Below, piece after piece: positions 12,278 to 22,321 of a DNA stretch of 64,000 nucleotides. Below the pieces are notes generated by a model, which was not told the origin of the DNA, ran no database searches, and saw only the letters and a list, made by a program, of their open reading frames with translations. The position numbers were made by a program, and so were the translations under genes. This DNA is from Thermosipho sp. (in: thermotogales) (lineage in GTDB: Bacteria > Thermotogota > Thermotogae > Thermotogales > Fervidobacteriaceae), in contig JASKLO010000004.1 in assembly GCA_030153605.1 (NCBI GenBank), positions 1-64,000 of the forward strand, written 5' to 3'. Each line of letters starts with the position of its first letter. Positions within the stretch are counted from its first letter, which is position 1.

Positions 12278-13546
12278 TTAGAAATATCTAATTTCAACGT
12301 AAATAATAGCAACCATGAGCGAAATAATTGAAGGGACTAAAGAAAACTTCATGTAATCCGAAAAAGTAACTTTTTTATTTGAATATTTTTGAAGCATAGT
12401 TATTGCTACAATATTAGCAGAAGCTCCAATTGGAGTAAGATTTCCACCAAAACATACACCTAATGATAATCCCCACCAGAAAGGAGTCAAATTAGACAGA
12501 GATGTGTTAATTGTAGGAAGCATTTTTATTACCGGAATCATTGTCGCTGTAAAAGGAATATTATCAAAAAATCCACTAATTATAAAAGACATAACTATTA
12601 AAACAAGTCCAAACAATCTCGGAGAACTTCCAAATTCCCTGCTGAAGAACATTGCTACCTGTTTTAAAATTCCCGTGTCCTCCAAAGCACCAGTAATAAT
12701 GAAAAGTCCAATAAAGAAAAATATTGTACCCCATTCTACTTCAGTAAAATGTTTTTCAACATTTTTAGGATCAATAATTAAAATAGAAATAAATCCCATT
12801 CCAAAAGCTATTACAGAGCTATGAATACCCAAATTTTCTTGAAAAACAAATAAAATTAATACCGAGATAAGGATTAAAATAGACTTTATAAGATTACTTT
12901 TTGAAATTGAAATTTCTTCAAACGAGAAGTCTAATTTTTTAAAAAATAATTTTCTTTTAGTTATAATTAAATATCCCAAAACAAGCAAAATTGTAATAAA
13001 AGCAGGTAATGAGGTGTTTAAAATAAAATCATTAAAATTTAATCTTGCAGCATTACCAATCAAAATGTTAGGAGGATCACCTATTAGAGTCGCAGTACCA
13101 CCAATATTTGAACTTAAAACTTCTGAAAAAATGAGTGGAATTGGAGAAATTTCAGCTGCATCTGCAATGGCAAGTGTAATTGGAATAAAAATCATAATAG
13201 TTGTAACATTATCTACAAATGCAGAAAATAGCCCTACAAAAATATTCAACAAAATGAAGATTTTTAATAAAGAATTTTTTGAAAATTTTATAATTTTAAA
13301 AGCAACATAATCAAAAAATCCCACATCTTTAATTGTTGAAACTAGTAGCATCATTCCAATTAAAAGAAATATTGTGTCAAAATCAACATAATTTTTAAAC
13401 AAATAATCTGGATCTTCAAAAATTCCGAAAAAAGTTAGAATAAAAGCTCCAACAACTACAGCAATAGATCTATGAACTTTTTCAGAAATTATTAAATAAT
13501 AAACAATGACAAATACAACCAAGGCAATTAGAGCTTCTGTTGACAA
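12278..13546 (-). CDS. ArsB/NhaD-type (SLC13/IT superfamily) anion/cation permease
   Basis: 12-TM-like protein; DNVTTIMIFIPITLAIAD and IGDPPNILIG motifs; TTG start after GGGGGT. Confidence 0.82.
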   Translation of the reverse strand: MSTEALIALVVFVIVYYLIISEKVHRSIAVVVGAFILTFFGIFEDPDYLFKNYVDFDTIFLLIGMMLLVSTIKDVGFFDYVAFKIIKFSKNSLLKIFILLNIFVGLFSAFVDNVTTIMIFIPITLAIADAAEISPIPLIFSEVLSSNIGGTATLIGDPPNILIGNAARLNFNDFILNTSLPAFITILLVLGYLIITKRKLFFKKLDFSFEEISISKSNLIKSILILISVLILFVFQENLGIHSSVIAFGMGFISILIIDPKNVEKHFTEVEWGTIFFFIGLFIITGALEDTGILKQVAMFFSREFGSSPRLFGLVLIVMSFIISGFFDNIPFTATMIPVIKMLPTINTSLSNLTPFWWGLSLGVCFGGNLTPIGASANIVAITMLQKYSNKKVTFSDYMKFSLVPSIISLMVAIIYVEIRYF

Positions 13547-13560
13547 AAAAATACCCCCTA

Positions 13561-13588
13561 TTAAAAAAAACGGGCTTTTTAGCCCTTA
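13561..13588 (-). terminator. Rho-independent terminator after tRNA-Gly
   Basis: Minus strand GGGCT-AAAA-AGCCC followed by a T run. Confidence 0.85.
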
Positions 13589-13590
13589 AA

Positions 13591-13666
13591 TGGAGCGGGC
13601 GACGGGATTCGAACCCGCGGCCCTCAGCTTGGGAAGCTGATGCTCTACCAACTGAGCTACGCCCGC
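13591..13666 (-). tRNA. tRNA-Gly (anticodon CCC), CCA encoded
   Basis: GCGGGCG TAGCTCAGTTGGTAGAGC A TCAGC TTCCCAA GCTGA GGGCC GCGGG TTCGAAT CCCGT CGCCCGC T CCA cloverleaf. Confidence 0.97.
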
Positions 13667-13711
13667 TAGAAACTAATACTATTATAACAAAAGCATTTAA
13701 TCAATTCAAGA

Positions 13712-14287
13712 TTATAACTTAATCATACCTTGAAATCCCATAAAAGCAAGAGAAAGTAGAGATGCAATAATTAATGCAATTGGTAACCCCTCAAATGGCT
13801 TTGGAAGTTCGTACAGCTCTAATTTCTCGCGTATAGCACTGAAAATGATTAAAGCCAACAAGAATCCTAAACCTGCACCCAAAGCATTAAATATTGCCTC
13901 TAAAAGATTGTAATTACTCATACTATTTATAATTGCAACACCTAAAATGATACAGTTAGTTGTAATTAAAGGCAAAAAAATGCCCAATGATTCATACAAA
14001 TTTGGATTGTTTTTCTTTAAAAATAATTCCACAAACTGCACAAAGGATGCAATAACTAATATAAAAGCTATTGTCCTTAAAAATTCCAACCCCATAGATA
14101 CTAACAATTGATCAATTAACCATGAAATCATTGAAGACATTACCAAAACAAAAGTTACTGCAAATCCCATTCCTACAGCTGTATCAGTTTTCTTAGAAAC
14201 TCCTAAAAAAGGACAAATACCTAAAAATCTATTAAAAACATAGTTATTTGCCAGCATTGCGGATAGTAAAATCAAGAAAATCTTCAT
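13712..14287 (-). CDS. rnfA: Rnf complex membrane subunit RnfA
   Basis: NNYVFNRFLGICPFLGVSKK; 6-TM; cluster context. Confidence 0.95.
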   Translation of the reverse strand: MKIFLILLSAMLANNYVFNRFLGICPFLGVSKKTDTAVGMGFAVTFVLVMSSMISWLIDQLLVSMGLEFLRTIAFILVIASFVQFVELFLKKNNPNLYESLGIFLPLITTNCIILGVAIINSMSNYNLLEAIFNALGAGLGFLLALIIFSAIREKLELYELPKPFEGLPIALIIASLLSLAFMGFQGMIKL

Positions 14288-14898
14288 TTATTATTCCCCC
14301 TTTCTTTTCTTTTCATTCCAATAAAAGCAAAGAAAGCAGCAAGTAATCCAAGGGTTAAATATGCTCCAGGGGGAAGAATCATAATAAACACGTTAAAAGC
14401 TTTTCCCCAAATAGTGATATCAAATAATGTTCCACTTCCTAAAAGTTCTCTAACAGCACCTAATAATGTCAAACTAGCTGTAAACCCTAAACCCATTCCT
14501 AAACCATCTAAAAAAGAGTACCAAACATTATTTTTTGAAGCAAATGCTTCTGCTCGACCCATAATAATACAGTTCACAACTATTAATGGTATAAACAAAC
14601 CAAGTGTTTTCCACAAATCATAAACATAAGCATGCATAAGAAGATCAACTATTGTAACAAATGATGCAATTATAGTAATAAAAATAGGAATTCTAATTTT
14701 TTCTGGAACAGTTTTTCTAAGTAAAGAAATTACTATATTTGACATAACAAGAACAGCTGTAGCAGCTAATCCCATTCCAAAACCATTTTTGGCACTTGTG
14801 GTAGTTGCTAAAGTTGGACACATACCAAGGGCCTGAACAAAAGTAGGATTTTCAACAATAAAACCTTTGGAAAATTCTTTCCATGATCTATTCGACAT
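14284..14898 (-). CDS. rnfE: Rnf complex membrane subunit RnfE
   Basis: NPTFVQALGMCPTLATTTSAKNGFGMGLA. Confidence 0.95.
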   Translation of the reverse strand: MSNRSWKEFSKGFIVENPTFVQALGMCPTLATTTSAKNGFGMGLAATAVLVMSNIVISLLRKTVPEKIRIPIFITIIASFVTIVDLLMHAYVYDLWKTLGLFIPLIVVNCIIMGRAEAFASKNNVWYSFLDGLGMGLGFTASLTLLGAVRELLGSGTLFDITIWGKAFNVFIMILPPGAYLTLGLLAAFFAFIGMKRKERGNNK

Positions 14899-15568
14899 TG
14901 CTTACCACCTCCGTTTTTAAATACTCAAACATTGCTTGTATAGAATTTGCTACAGCTCTAGGAGTTATGGTAGCACCAGTCATTACATCACTTATTTTAA
15001 CCACACCAATTTTTTTAGCTTCTTCTGGATCCAAATTTGATTTTCCAGCATCTTTATCAACTTTTACACCATTTTCTAAACCTTCATATGGAATAGGATA
15101 AAATCTTTCTTGTGAATTTTCTTCAGCTATCTTTGCTCCTAAACCAGGTGTTTCCTGAGAATATTCGATTACCTTTATTGCATGGAGATCTATCCTACCA
15201 TTTTGAACTATAAAAGAAGCAATAGTTATTACTTTGCCACCGTATCCTATTCCATAGGCTTTTAAAACATAAATTGTTTTATCATTAAAATCAAATTTTA
15301 AAACAGGAGTAAGTACAGCAGCTTTGTCAGTTTTAAAAATTTCTTTTTCTGTTTCTGAAACAGATTCATTAATTTTCTTACTAATTAAATCCTTATCAAC
15401 CATTAAATTTCCGTTATCAGTCAAAACGAATTCAACCGCATTTAAAACATTTTGAAGTTCTGCATCTTGTATAGGTTTCTCAGTAATTTTGTATATTAGA
15501 CCTAATGCTAAACCGGCAACTAAAGTAAAAATCATTAAAATTAAACCAGTTTTTATAATTTCTTTCAT
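14888..15568 (-). CDS. rnfG: Rnf complex FMN-binding subunit RnfG
   Basis: TPGLGAKI; SDVMTGATITPRAV flavinylation motif. Confidence 0.95.
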   Translation of the reverse strand: MKEIIKTGLILMIFTLVAGLALGLIYKITEKPIQDAELQNVLNAVEFVLTDNGNLMVDKDLISKKINESVSETEKEIFKTDKAAVLTPVLKFDFNDKTIYVLKAYGIGYGGKVITIASFIVQNGRIDLHAIKVIEYSQETPGLGAKIAEENSQERFYPIPYEGLENGVKVDKDAGKSNLDPEEAKKIGVVKISDVMTGATITPRAVANSIQAMFEYLKTEVVSNVE

Positions 15569-16530
15569 GATTTCACCTCACCAAATATACGAGGTTGAGT
15601 ATATCTATCAATTAGAGGAACGAAACCATTCATTAATAAAATAGATAAAGATACTCCTTCTGGATATCCTGCAAAATATCTAATAAGTAATGTCATAATT
15701 CCCGCACCAATTCCAAAAATTGCTTGACCTTTTGGAGTCATTGGGCTGGTTACCATATCAGTAGCCATAAAGAGAGCACCTAACATTAGTCCGCCACTTA
15801 AAATATGGAAAAGAGGTGTTCCGAATCTTTCGGGGTTAATAAAATAAAAGATACTTGATAATAAAAATACAGTGCCAATATATGAAATTGGAATCATTAA
15901 TTTAATCCTTCCTCTAATAACTAGATAAATAAAACCAATCAACAATAAGAGGACACTAGTTTCACCAATTGAGCCAGCTCTATTACCAAAAAATAAATCA
16001 GCATAGCTAACATCAATTTGAGAAAAACCCTTTTCTTTAAGTATAGCAAGAGGAGTTGCCGTTGTTTGAACATCAATCCATTTAGAAAAACTCAAAGCTG
16101 GTCTGTACCAGGTTGTCATAGTTACAGGGAATGAAACAAGTAAAAACGCTCTTCCAGCAAGAGCTGGATTAAAAATATTCATTCCTAAACCACCAAAAGC
16201 ATGTTTTGCTACGCCAAGAGCAAAAATTAAACCTATTATCATTATCCACCATGGAGTTGCTGGACTAACATTCATAGCTAATAAAATACCTGTTACAGCT
16301 GCACTTCCATTTGGCACAAAACTTTTATCTTTTCTTAAATATTTCATTATAAACAATTCAAATAACTCACCAAAAATTGCTCCTAATATTGCTAAAAAGA
16401 AAGCATAGAAACCAAAGAAATACCAAGCTCCTATAAGAGCTGGAATTAAAGCAATAATTACATCTATCATTACTTTTGCAGTTGTATCATTATTTCTTAA
16501 GTGTGGTGCATTACCTGTAATCAATTTCAT
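15565..16530 (-). CDS. rnfD: Rnf complex subunit RnfD
   Basis: NIFNPALAGRAFLL; MATDMVTSPMTPKGQ. Confidence 0.95.
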   Translation of the reverse strand: MKLITGNAPHLRNNDTTAKVMIDVIIALIPALIGAWYFFGFYAFFLAILGAIFGELFELFIMKYLRKDKSFVPNGSAAVTGILLAMNVSPATPWWIMIIGLIFALGVAKHAFGGLGMNIFNPALAGRAFLLVSFPVTMTTWYRPALSFSKWIDVQTTATPLAILKEKGFSQIDVSYADLFFGNRAGSIGETSVLLLLIGFIYLVIRGRIKLMIPISYIGTVFLLSSIFYFINPERFGTPLFHILSGGLMLGALFMATDMVTSPMTPKGQAIFGIGAGIMTLLIRYFAGYPEGVSLSILLMNGFVPLIDRYTQPRIFGEVKS

Positions 16531-17846
16531 TATTTTCTCCCCCCTCTCAGGGCTCTATAAACTTTCTTAGCTAGCTTTATCGTTTTTACATGTTCAACTT
16601 TTGCTGGACAAATATACGTACAAGAACCACATTCAATACAATCCAATAAACCAATTTGAGCTGCTTCATCATATCTTTTCTTTTTCCCAAGCAAATCTAA
16701 TAAATATGGTTGTAAACCCATCGGACACACATTAACACAATAGGAACATCTTATACAAAAAGTTCCTTTTTGCTCTTCTGGTATTAAACTTGTTATACCA
16801 TTATTACCTTTTACAATAGGAGTGTCAATTTTATTAATCGGAATACCCATCATTGGTCCACCCATAAGAACCTTTACGTTTTCAATTCCATCCTTAAATC
16901 CTTGCCCAAGATTATCAATAATCCAAGAAATTGGAGTACCAATTCTGACCCACCAATTACCCGGTTTATTTATCGCTTCACCTGTTACAGTTAGCCCACG
17001 CTCAATTAAAGGCTTTCCATCAATTATCGCTTCTTTTATTGCAAACATTGTACTTACATTTTGGACCACTACTCCTACATCCATTGGCAAACCGCCTCTA
17101 GGAACTTCTCTTCGAGTAATAGCATAAATTAATTGTTTTTCTGCTCCTTGAGGATATTTTGTTTTTAATGGAACAACAATTACTTGGCCTTTCCATTTTT
17201 CTTTTAGCAGATCTATTGCATCTTTTTTATTTTCTTCAATTCCAATATAAACATTTTTGACACCCGAAATTTTCTTAACAATTTTAATTCCCAAAAGTAT
17301 TTCTTCATATTTTTCAAGCATCATCCTATGATCTATAGTTAAATATGGCTCACATTCTGCACCGTTTATAATCAAAGTATCTATTTTTTTGTCTTTGGGA
17401 GGTGTTAACTTAACATGAGTTGGAAACATTGCACCTCCAAGACCCACTATTCCTGCCTTTTTAATGTTTTCTATTAATTCTTCATTACTAAATTTTTCAA
17501 AATCGCCATGTGGAAGTAATTCCCACTCATCTTCTCCTTCTCTTTGAATAGTTACTGCTTCTACTGCTGCACTAAAAATTACATTAGAAATCTTTTTTAC
17601 CTCCACAACAGTTCCGGTTACTGGTGAATGAACATATGCTGAAATAAAACCTCCAGGTTCTCCTATTATTTGACCAGTCTTTACTCTTTGACCTACTTCA
17701 ACAACTGGTTTAGCTGGAGCACCTGCATGTTGTTGCATAAAAACTATAACCTTTTCCGGAAGCGGAGCTTTTTGGATAGGAATATCTTTAGAAAGTTCTT
17801 TTCTTTCAGGAGGATGGACTCCCCCCTTAAATGTAGCAAGTCTCAA
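16530..17846 (-). CDS. rnfC: Rnf complex subunit RnfC (NADH-binding, 2x 4Fe-4S)
   Basis: GGVHPPERKELS; CIRCSYCVNVCPMG and CIECGSCTYICPAKV. Confidence 0.96.
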   Translation of the reverse strand: MRLATFKGGVHPPERKELSKDIPIQKAPLPEKVIVFMQQHAGAPAKPVVEVGQRVKTGQIIGEPGGFISAYVHSPVTGTVVEVKKISNVIFSAAVEAVTIQREGEDEWELLPHGDFEKFSNEELIENIKKAGIVGLGGAMFPTHVKLTPPKDKKIDTLIINGAECEPYLTIDHRMMLEKYEEILLGIKIVKKISGVKNVYIGIEENKKDAIDLLKEKWKGQVIVVPLKTKYPQGAEKQLIYAITRREVPRGGLPMDVGVVVQNVSTMFAIKEAIIDGKPLIERGLTVTGEAINKPGNWWVRIGTPISWIIDNLGQGFKDGIENVKVLMGGPMMGIPINKIDTPIVKGNNGITSLIPEEQKGTFCIRCSYCVNVCPMGLQPYLLDLLGKKKRYDEAAQIGLLDCIECGSCTYICPAKVEHVKTIKLAKKVYRALRGGRK

Positions 17847-18052
17847 TTACTACACCTCCTATCATATAATCAAAATTTTCAAAACTATCAAAAAAAATTA
17901 TAACATATAAAGTTCACATAACTAAACTTTTAGCAGTTTTATTTTTGTGATATAATTTTTATAAAAACCGGCTAATATGAATAATTTTTTTTAATTTTTG
18001 CAAAATAACTTAAAAAAATAAATAATTAAATAAATTTTTAGGAGGTGCTAAG

Positions 18053-20656
18053 TTGATGAATAACGAAATTGGTACACGATATGACCCACAAAAAATTGAA
18101 ACAAAATGGTACAAATTTTGGCTTGAAAAAGGATACTTTACACCTAAAAATGAGGATAGTCGTCCTAAATATTCTATTGTGATTCCACCACCAAATATTA
18201 CAGGAAAAATTCATATGGGACATGCTTTAAATATTACATTACAAGATATTTTAGTTAGATTTAAAAGAATGAATGGTTTCAAAACTCTTTGGGTGCCAGG
18301 AGAAGATCATGCTGGTATAGCCACACAAACAGCTGTAGAAAAATTTTTGGAAAAGAAAGGCCAAAAAAGAGAAGAGTTGGGAAGAGAAAAATTTTTGGAA
18401 ATAGTTTGGGATTGGGCTAATACTTACAGAAAAACAATAAAAAACCAAATAATGGCTATAGGAGCTTCTGTTGATTGGACACGAGAAAGATTCACTTTAG
18501 ACGAAGGACTTTCAAAAGCGGTAAGAAAAGTATTTGTTTCTTTGTATAAAAAAGGATTAATTTATAAAGGAAAATATATAGTCAATTGGTGTCCACGCTG
18601 TAAGACAGTACTGTCAGATGAAGAAGTTGAATATCATGAACATGATGGAAAATTATATTACATTAAATATCCTTTTGCTGATAGTACTGGAGAAATTGTG
18701 ATTGCTACTACTCGACCCGAAACTATGCTAGGTGATACTGCTGTAGCTGTTCATCCTTCCGATGAAAGGTATAAAGATTTAATTGGAAAAGAAGTTATTC
18801 TTCCATTAGTTGGAAGAAAAATAAAAATAATAGGTGACGTTCATGCTGACCCAAAATTTGGAACTGGTGCTTTGAAAGTTACTCCGGCACATGATCCAAA
18901 TGATTTTCTCATTGGGCAAAGACATAATTTGGAATTCATAAACATTTTTAATGAAGATATGACAATTAATGAGAATGGTGGAAAATATAAAGGACTTGAT
19001 AGATATGAAGCAAGAAAAGCAATTGTTGAAGATTTAGAAAAAGAAGGTTATCTTTTAAAAATCGAAAATATAAAGCACTCTGTTGGACATTGCTACAGAT
19101 GCGATACAGTTATTGAACCTTTGTTAATGGACCAATGGTTTGTAAGTATGAAATCATTAGCTGAAAGAGCAATTAAAGCTGTTGAACATGGTGAAATAAC
19201 TTTTTATCCAAAAAGATGGGAAAAAGTTTACTTAAATTGGATGTATGAAATAAGAGATTGGTGTATCAGTAGACAACTTTGGTGGGGACATAGAATTCCT
19301 ATTTGGTATTGTCAAGATTGTGGACATATTAATGTTTCAGAAACTGATGTACAAAAATGTGAAAAATGTGGAAGTAATAATCTCAAACAAGATGAAGATG
19401 TTCTAGATACATGGTTTTCTTCTGCTCTCTGGCCATTTAGCACGCTAGGCTGGCCAGAAGAAACAGAAGATCTTAAAACTTTTTATCCAACAGATGTACT
19501 TGTAACTGGTTTTGATATTATCTTTTTCTGGGTTGCAAGAATGATCATGATGGGATATGAATTTATGGGGGAAAAACCTTTCAAAGATGTTTATATTCAC
19601 CAATTAGTTAGAGATAAATACGGTCGTAAAATGAGTAAATCTTTAGGAAATGGTATAGACCCACTTGAAATCATTGAAAAATACGGAGCTGACCCCATGA
19701 GATTTACTCTGGCATTAATGGCTGCACAAGGAAGAGATATAAACTTAGATATAAAATACATTGAAAATAATAAAAAGTTTGCTAATAAAATATGGAATGC
19801 TACAAGATTTGTTATTTTAAATCTTGAAGACTTCAAGGAAGTTCCTCTTGAAAATCTTAAACTTTCAGATCAATGGATTTTATCAAGAACTCAAAAAACA
19901 ATAAAAACTGTTACTGAAGCTATTGAAAATTATGAATTTAACATTGCAGCCAAAGAAATTTATAACTTTTTCTGGGATGAATTATGTGACTGGTATATAG
20001 AAGCAGCTAAACCAAGATTGAAAACCGAAGAAAAAAATCTTGTACAAAACATTTTAGTTTATGTACTTGATAAAAGTTTGAAGCTTCTTCATCCATTTAT
20101 GCCGTTCATTACTGAAGAACTTTGGCAAAAATTACCTTTATCAGGTGAATCAATAACCGTTTCTGAATGGCCAAAAGTTGAAAACAAATTTATTTTTGAA
20201 GACTCTGAAAGTCATTTTAATCTTTTAATGTCAATAATTAGAGGAATTAGAAATATTAAAGCAGAAGTAAACATTCCACAAAGTACAAAAGTTAATATAT
20301 CAATCAATAAAGACCTTTCTGACGAAGAAAAATTGTATATTGAAACCCTTGCAAATGTTGAAAAAATAAACATCACAAATTCCAAACCTGAAAAAAGTGC
20401 AAGTGCATATATAGACAATGAAATTGAAGTATATGTGGAACTTGGGGAGTTAATAGACATAGAATCTGAAATAGAAAGACTTTCCAAAAAGATCGAAAAA
20501 CTTGAAAAAGATGCAGAAAAATTTAGGAATAAATTGTCCAATAAAAAATTCCTCGAAGGAGCTCCTGAAGAAATTATTAATGAAACCAAAGAAAAGCTAA
20601 ATAATATTGAAGAACAAATTAACAAAATCAGAACTGTTGTTGATTCATTAAAATAA
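18053..20656 (+). CDS. valS: valyl-tRNA synthetase
   Basis: PPPNITGKIHMGHAL, GRKMSKSLGNGIDP; SD AGGAGG. Confidence 0.98.
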   Translation: MMNNEIGTRYDPQKIETKWYKFWLEKGYFTPKNEDSRPKYSIVIPPPNITGKIHMGHALNITLQDILVRFKRMNGFKTLWVPGEDHAGIATQTAVEKFLEKKGQKREELGREKFLEIVWDWANTYRKTIKNQIMAIGASVDWTRERFTLDEGLSKAVRKVFVSLYKKGLIYKGKYIVNWCPRCKTVLSDEEVEYHEHDGKLYYIKYPFADSTGEIVIATTRPETMLGDTAVAVHPSDERYKDLIGKEVILPLVGRKIKIIGDVHADPKFGTGALKVTPAHDPNDFLIGQRHNLEFINIFNEDMTINENGGKYKGLDRYEARKAIVEDLEKEGYLLKIENIKHSVGHCYRCDTVIEPLLMDQWFVSMKSLAERAIKAVEHGEITFYPKRWEKVYLNWMYEIRDWCISRQLWWGHRIPIWYCQDCGHINVSETDVQKCEKCGSNNLKQDEDVLDTWFSSALWPFSTLGWPEETEDLKTFYPTDVLVTGFDIIFFWVARMIMMGYEFMGEKPFKDVYIHQLVRDKYGRKMSKSLGNGIDPLEIIEKYGADPMRFTLALMAAQGRDINLDIKYIENNKKFANKIWNATRFVILNLEDFKEVPLENLKLSDQWILSRTQKTIKTVTEAIENYEFNIAAKEIYNFFWDELCDWYIEAAKPRLKTEEKNLVQNILVYVLDKSLKLLHPFMPFITEELWQKLPLSGESITVSEWPKVENKFIFEDSESHFNLLMSIIRGIRNIKAEVNIPQSTKVNISINKDLSDEEKLYIETLANVEKINITNSKPEKSASAYIDNEIEVYVELGELIDIESEIERLSKKIEKLEKDAEKFRNKLSNKKFLEGAPEEIINETKEKLNNIEEQINKIRTVVDSLK

Positions 20657-20670
20657 AAAGAGGGATTGAA

Positions 20671-21975
20671 ATGAATTTTATTGAAGCATTAAAATACCTT
20701 TATTTTAATAGACCTTATGGAAAAATAAAGCTTGGATTATACAGAATCGAAGAACTTTTAAAAAGGCTAAATAATCCGGAAAAAAGTTTCAAAAGCGTTC
20801 ATATTACTGGTTCTAATGGCAAAGGAAGTGTAACAACCTTTACTCACTTTTTGATGAAAGAACATAATTACAAAACTGGCGGATATATTTCCCCACATTT
20901 ATCTTCTATACTCGAAAGATTTCCAATAAACGGACAAATGGTTTCTAAAGAAAGATTTCTTGAAAGTTTTATTAAAGTAAAAAATGAAGCAGAAAAGATG
21001 GATAAAAAAGGAATTGATTATTCTCCAAGCTTTTTTGAATTTGCTACTGCACTAGCGTTTCAAATTGATAAAGATGAAGAAGTAGATGCTGCTTCTGTTG
21101 AAGTTGGTTTAGGTGGGCGATATGACGCAACAAATGTTATTAAACCTGAAGTTTCATCTATCGTTACAGTTTCTTTAGAACACACCAAAATTCTAGGTGA
21201 TACAATTGAAAAAATTGCTTATGAAAAAGCTGGAATTATTAAAGAGAATTCTCCAGTTGTTATTGGAAACGTAATTGAACCAGCAAAAAGAGTAATTTAT
21301 GAAATTGCAAATCAAAAAAATTCAAAAGTTTATGAATTAAAAAAGGATTTTGATTTTGAAATCGTAGACTTTAAATTTAACCAAAACATCATTAATTATT
21401 ATGGTGATAATACAATTAAAAACATTGAGATTAAACTAAATGGCACACACCAACCTATTAATGCAGCTATTGCTATTAAAATTTTTGAACTTTTCAATGG
21501 TAAATTAGATGAAAAAAGCCTAAAGAAAGCTTTCAAAAATGCTTTTATTCCTGGACGTTTTGAAATGTTTAAAGGTTTTCTTCTAGATGGTTCTCATAAC
21601 CCACAAGCTGCTGAAAAATTTGTTGAAAACCTTAACATATACTTTAAAGATAAATCTAAAGTTGGTATAATAGGCATTTTAGATGATAAAGATAAAAAAC
21701 AAATCTTATCAAAAATATGCCCATTATTAGATGAAGTAATAATAACCGTTCCGCCTTCACATAGAGCCACTAATTCGATCGAAACTTTCGAAATTGCAAA
21801 AAAATATTCTAAAAGGGTTGGTTTTATAGAAAATCCTATTGAAGCAGTCGAAAAAGTTAAAAATATTGATGCAGACTTAAAAATTGTAGCTGGCTCCTTT
21901 TATTTAGTTGGTTATATTAGAGACTATCTTGATAAAGGCTATTTAAATGAAGAATGGGAAATTATGCGGAGGTGA
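20671..21975 (+). CDS. folC: folylpolyglutamate synthase / dihydrofolate synthase
   Basis: VHITGSNGKGSVTTF, VGLGGRYDATNV. Confidence 0.95.
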   Translation: MNFIEALKYLYFNRPYGKIKLGLYRIEELLKRLNNPEKSFKSVHITGSNGKGSVTTFTHFLMKEHNYKTGGYISPHLSSILERFPINGQMVSKERFLESFIKVKNEAEKMDKKGIDYSPSFFEFATALAFQIDKDEEVDAASVEVGLGGRYDATNVIKPEVSSIVTVSLEHTKILGDTIEKIAYEKAGIIKENSPVVIGNVIEPAKRVIYEIANQKNSKVYELKKDFDFEIVDFKFNQNIINYYGDNTIKNIEIKLNGTHQPINAAIAIKIFELFNGKLDEKSLKKAFKNAFIPGRFEMFKGFLLDGSHNPQAAEKFVENLNIYFKDKSKVGIIGILDDKDKKQILSKICPLLDEVIITVPPSHRATNSIETFEIAKKYSKRVGFIENPIEAVEKVKNIDADLKIVAGSFYLVGYIRDYLDKGYLNEEWEIMRR

Positions 21976-22319
21976 AATCGATCAAAATGGAAATTATAGA
22001 AAAAATTTGGGAAAAATTAATTGAAAAAGAAGCAATTGAGCCTATTATATTAGACATGTCATCAACTAATGTACCTACTGATTTCTTTGTAATATTAACA
22101 GCAAATAGTTCTACTCACATGAAAAGTTTAAGAGAAGCTATGCTTGAATTACTACACGAATTTGGAAAAGAAATAATATATTTTGATAAAGGTGAAAATT
22201 ATGATTGGTTAATAATAGACGCAGGAGATATTGTTATTCACATATTCACAGAACAAGGAAGAGAATTTTATGATCTTGAAGGCCTTTGGATTGATGCAAA
22301 AAGAATCAAGGGGAAATAA
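21954..22319 (+). CDS. rsfS: ribosomal silencing factor RsfS
   Basis: DMSSTNVPTDFFVILTANSSTHMKSLRE, DAGDIVIHIF. Confidence 0.92.
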   Translation: MGNYAEVKSIKMEIIEKIWEKLIEKEAIEPIILDMSSTNVPTDFFVILTANSSTHMKSLREAMLELLHEFGKEIIYFDKGENYDWLIIDAGDIVIHIFTEQGREFYDLEGLWIDAKRIKGK

Positions 22320-22321
22320 AA

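Noticed and set aside
13540-13722. 60-aa plus-strand ORF (...GRRDSNPRPSAWEADALPTELRP...)
   Set aside because: Classic spurious translation across the antisense of a tRNA gene; it covers tRNA-Gly(CCC) and its terminator.
17847-18052. Possible T-box or other riboswitch upstream of valS
   Set aside because: The divergent intergenic region is short and AT-rich, with no recognisable T-box motif or terminator/antiterminator hairpin.
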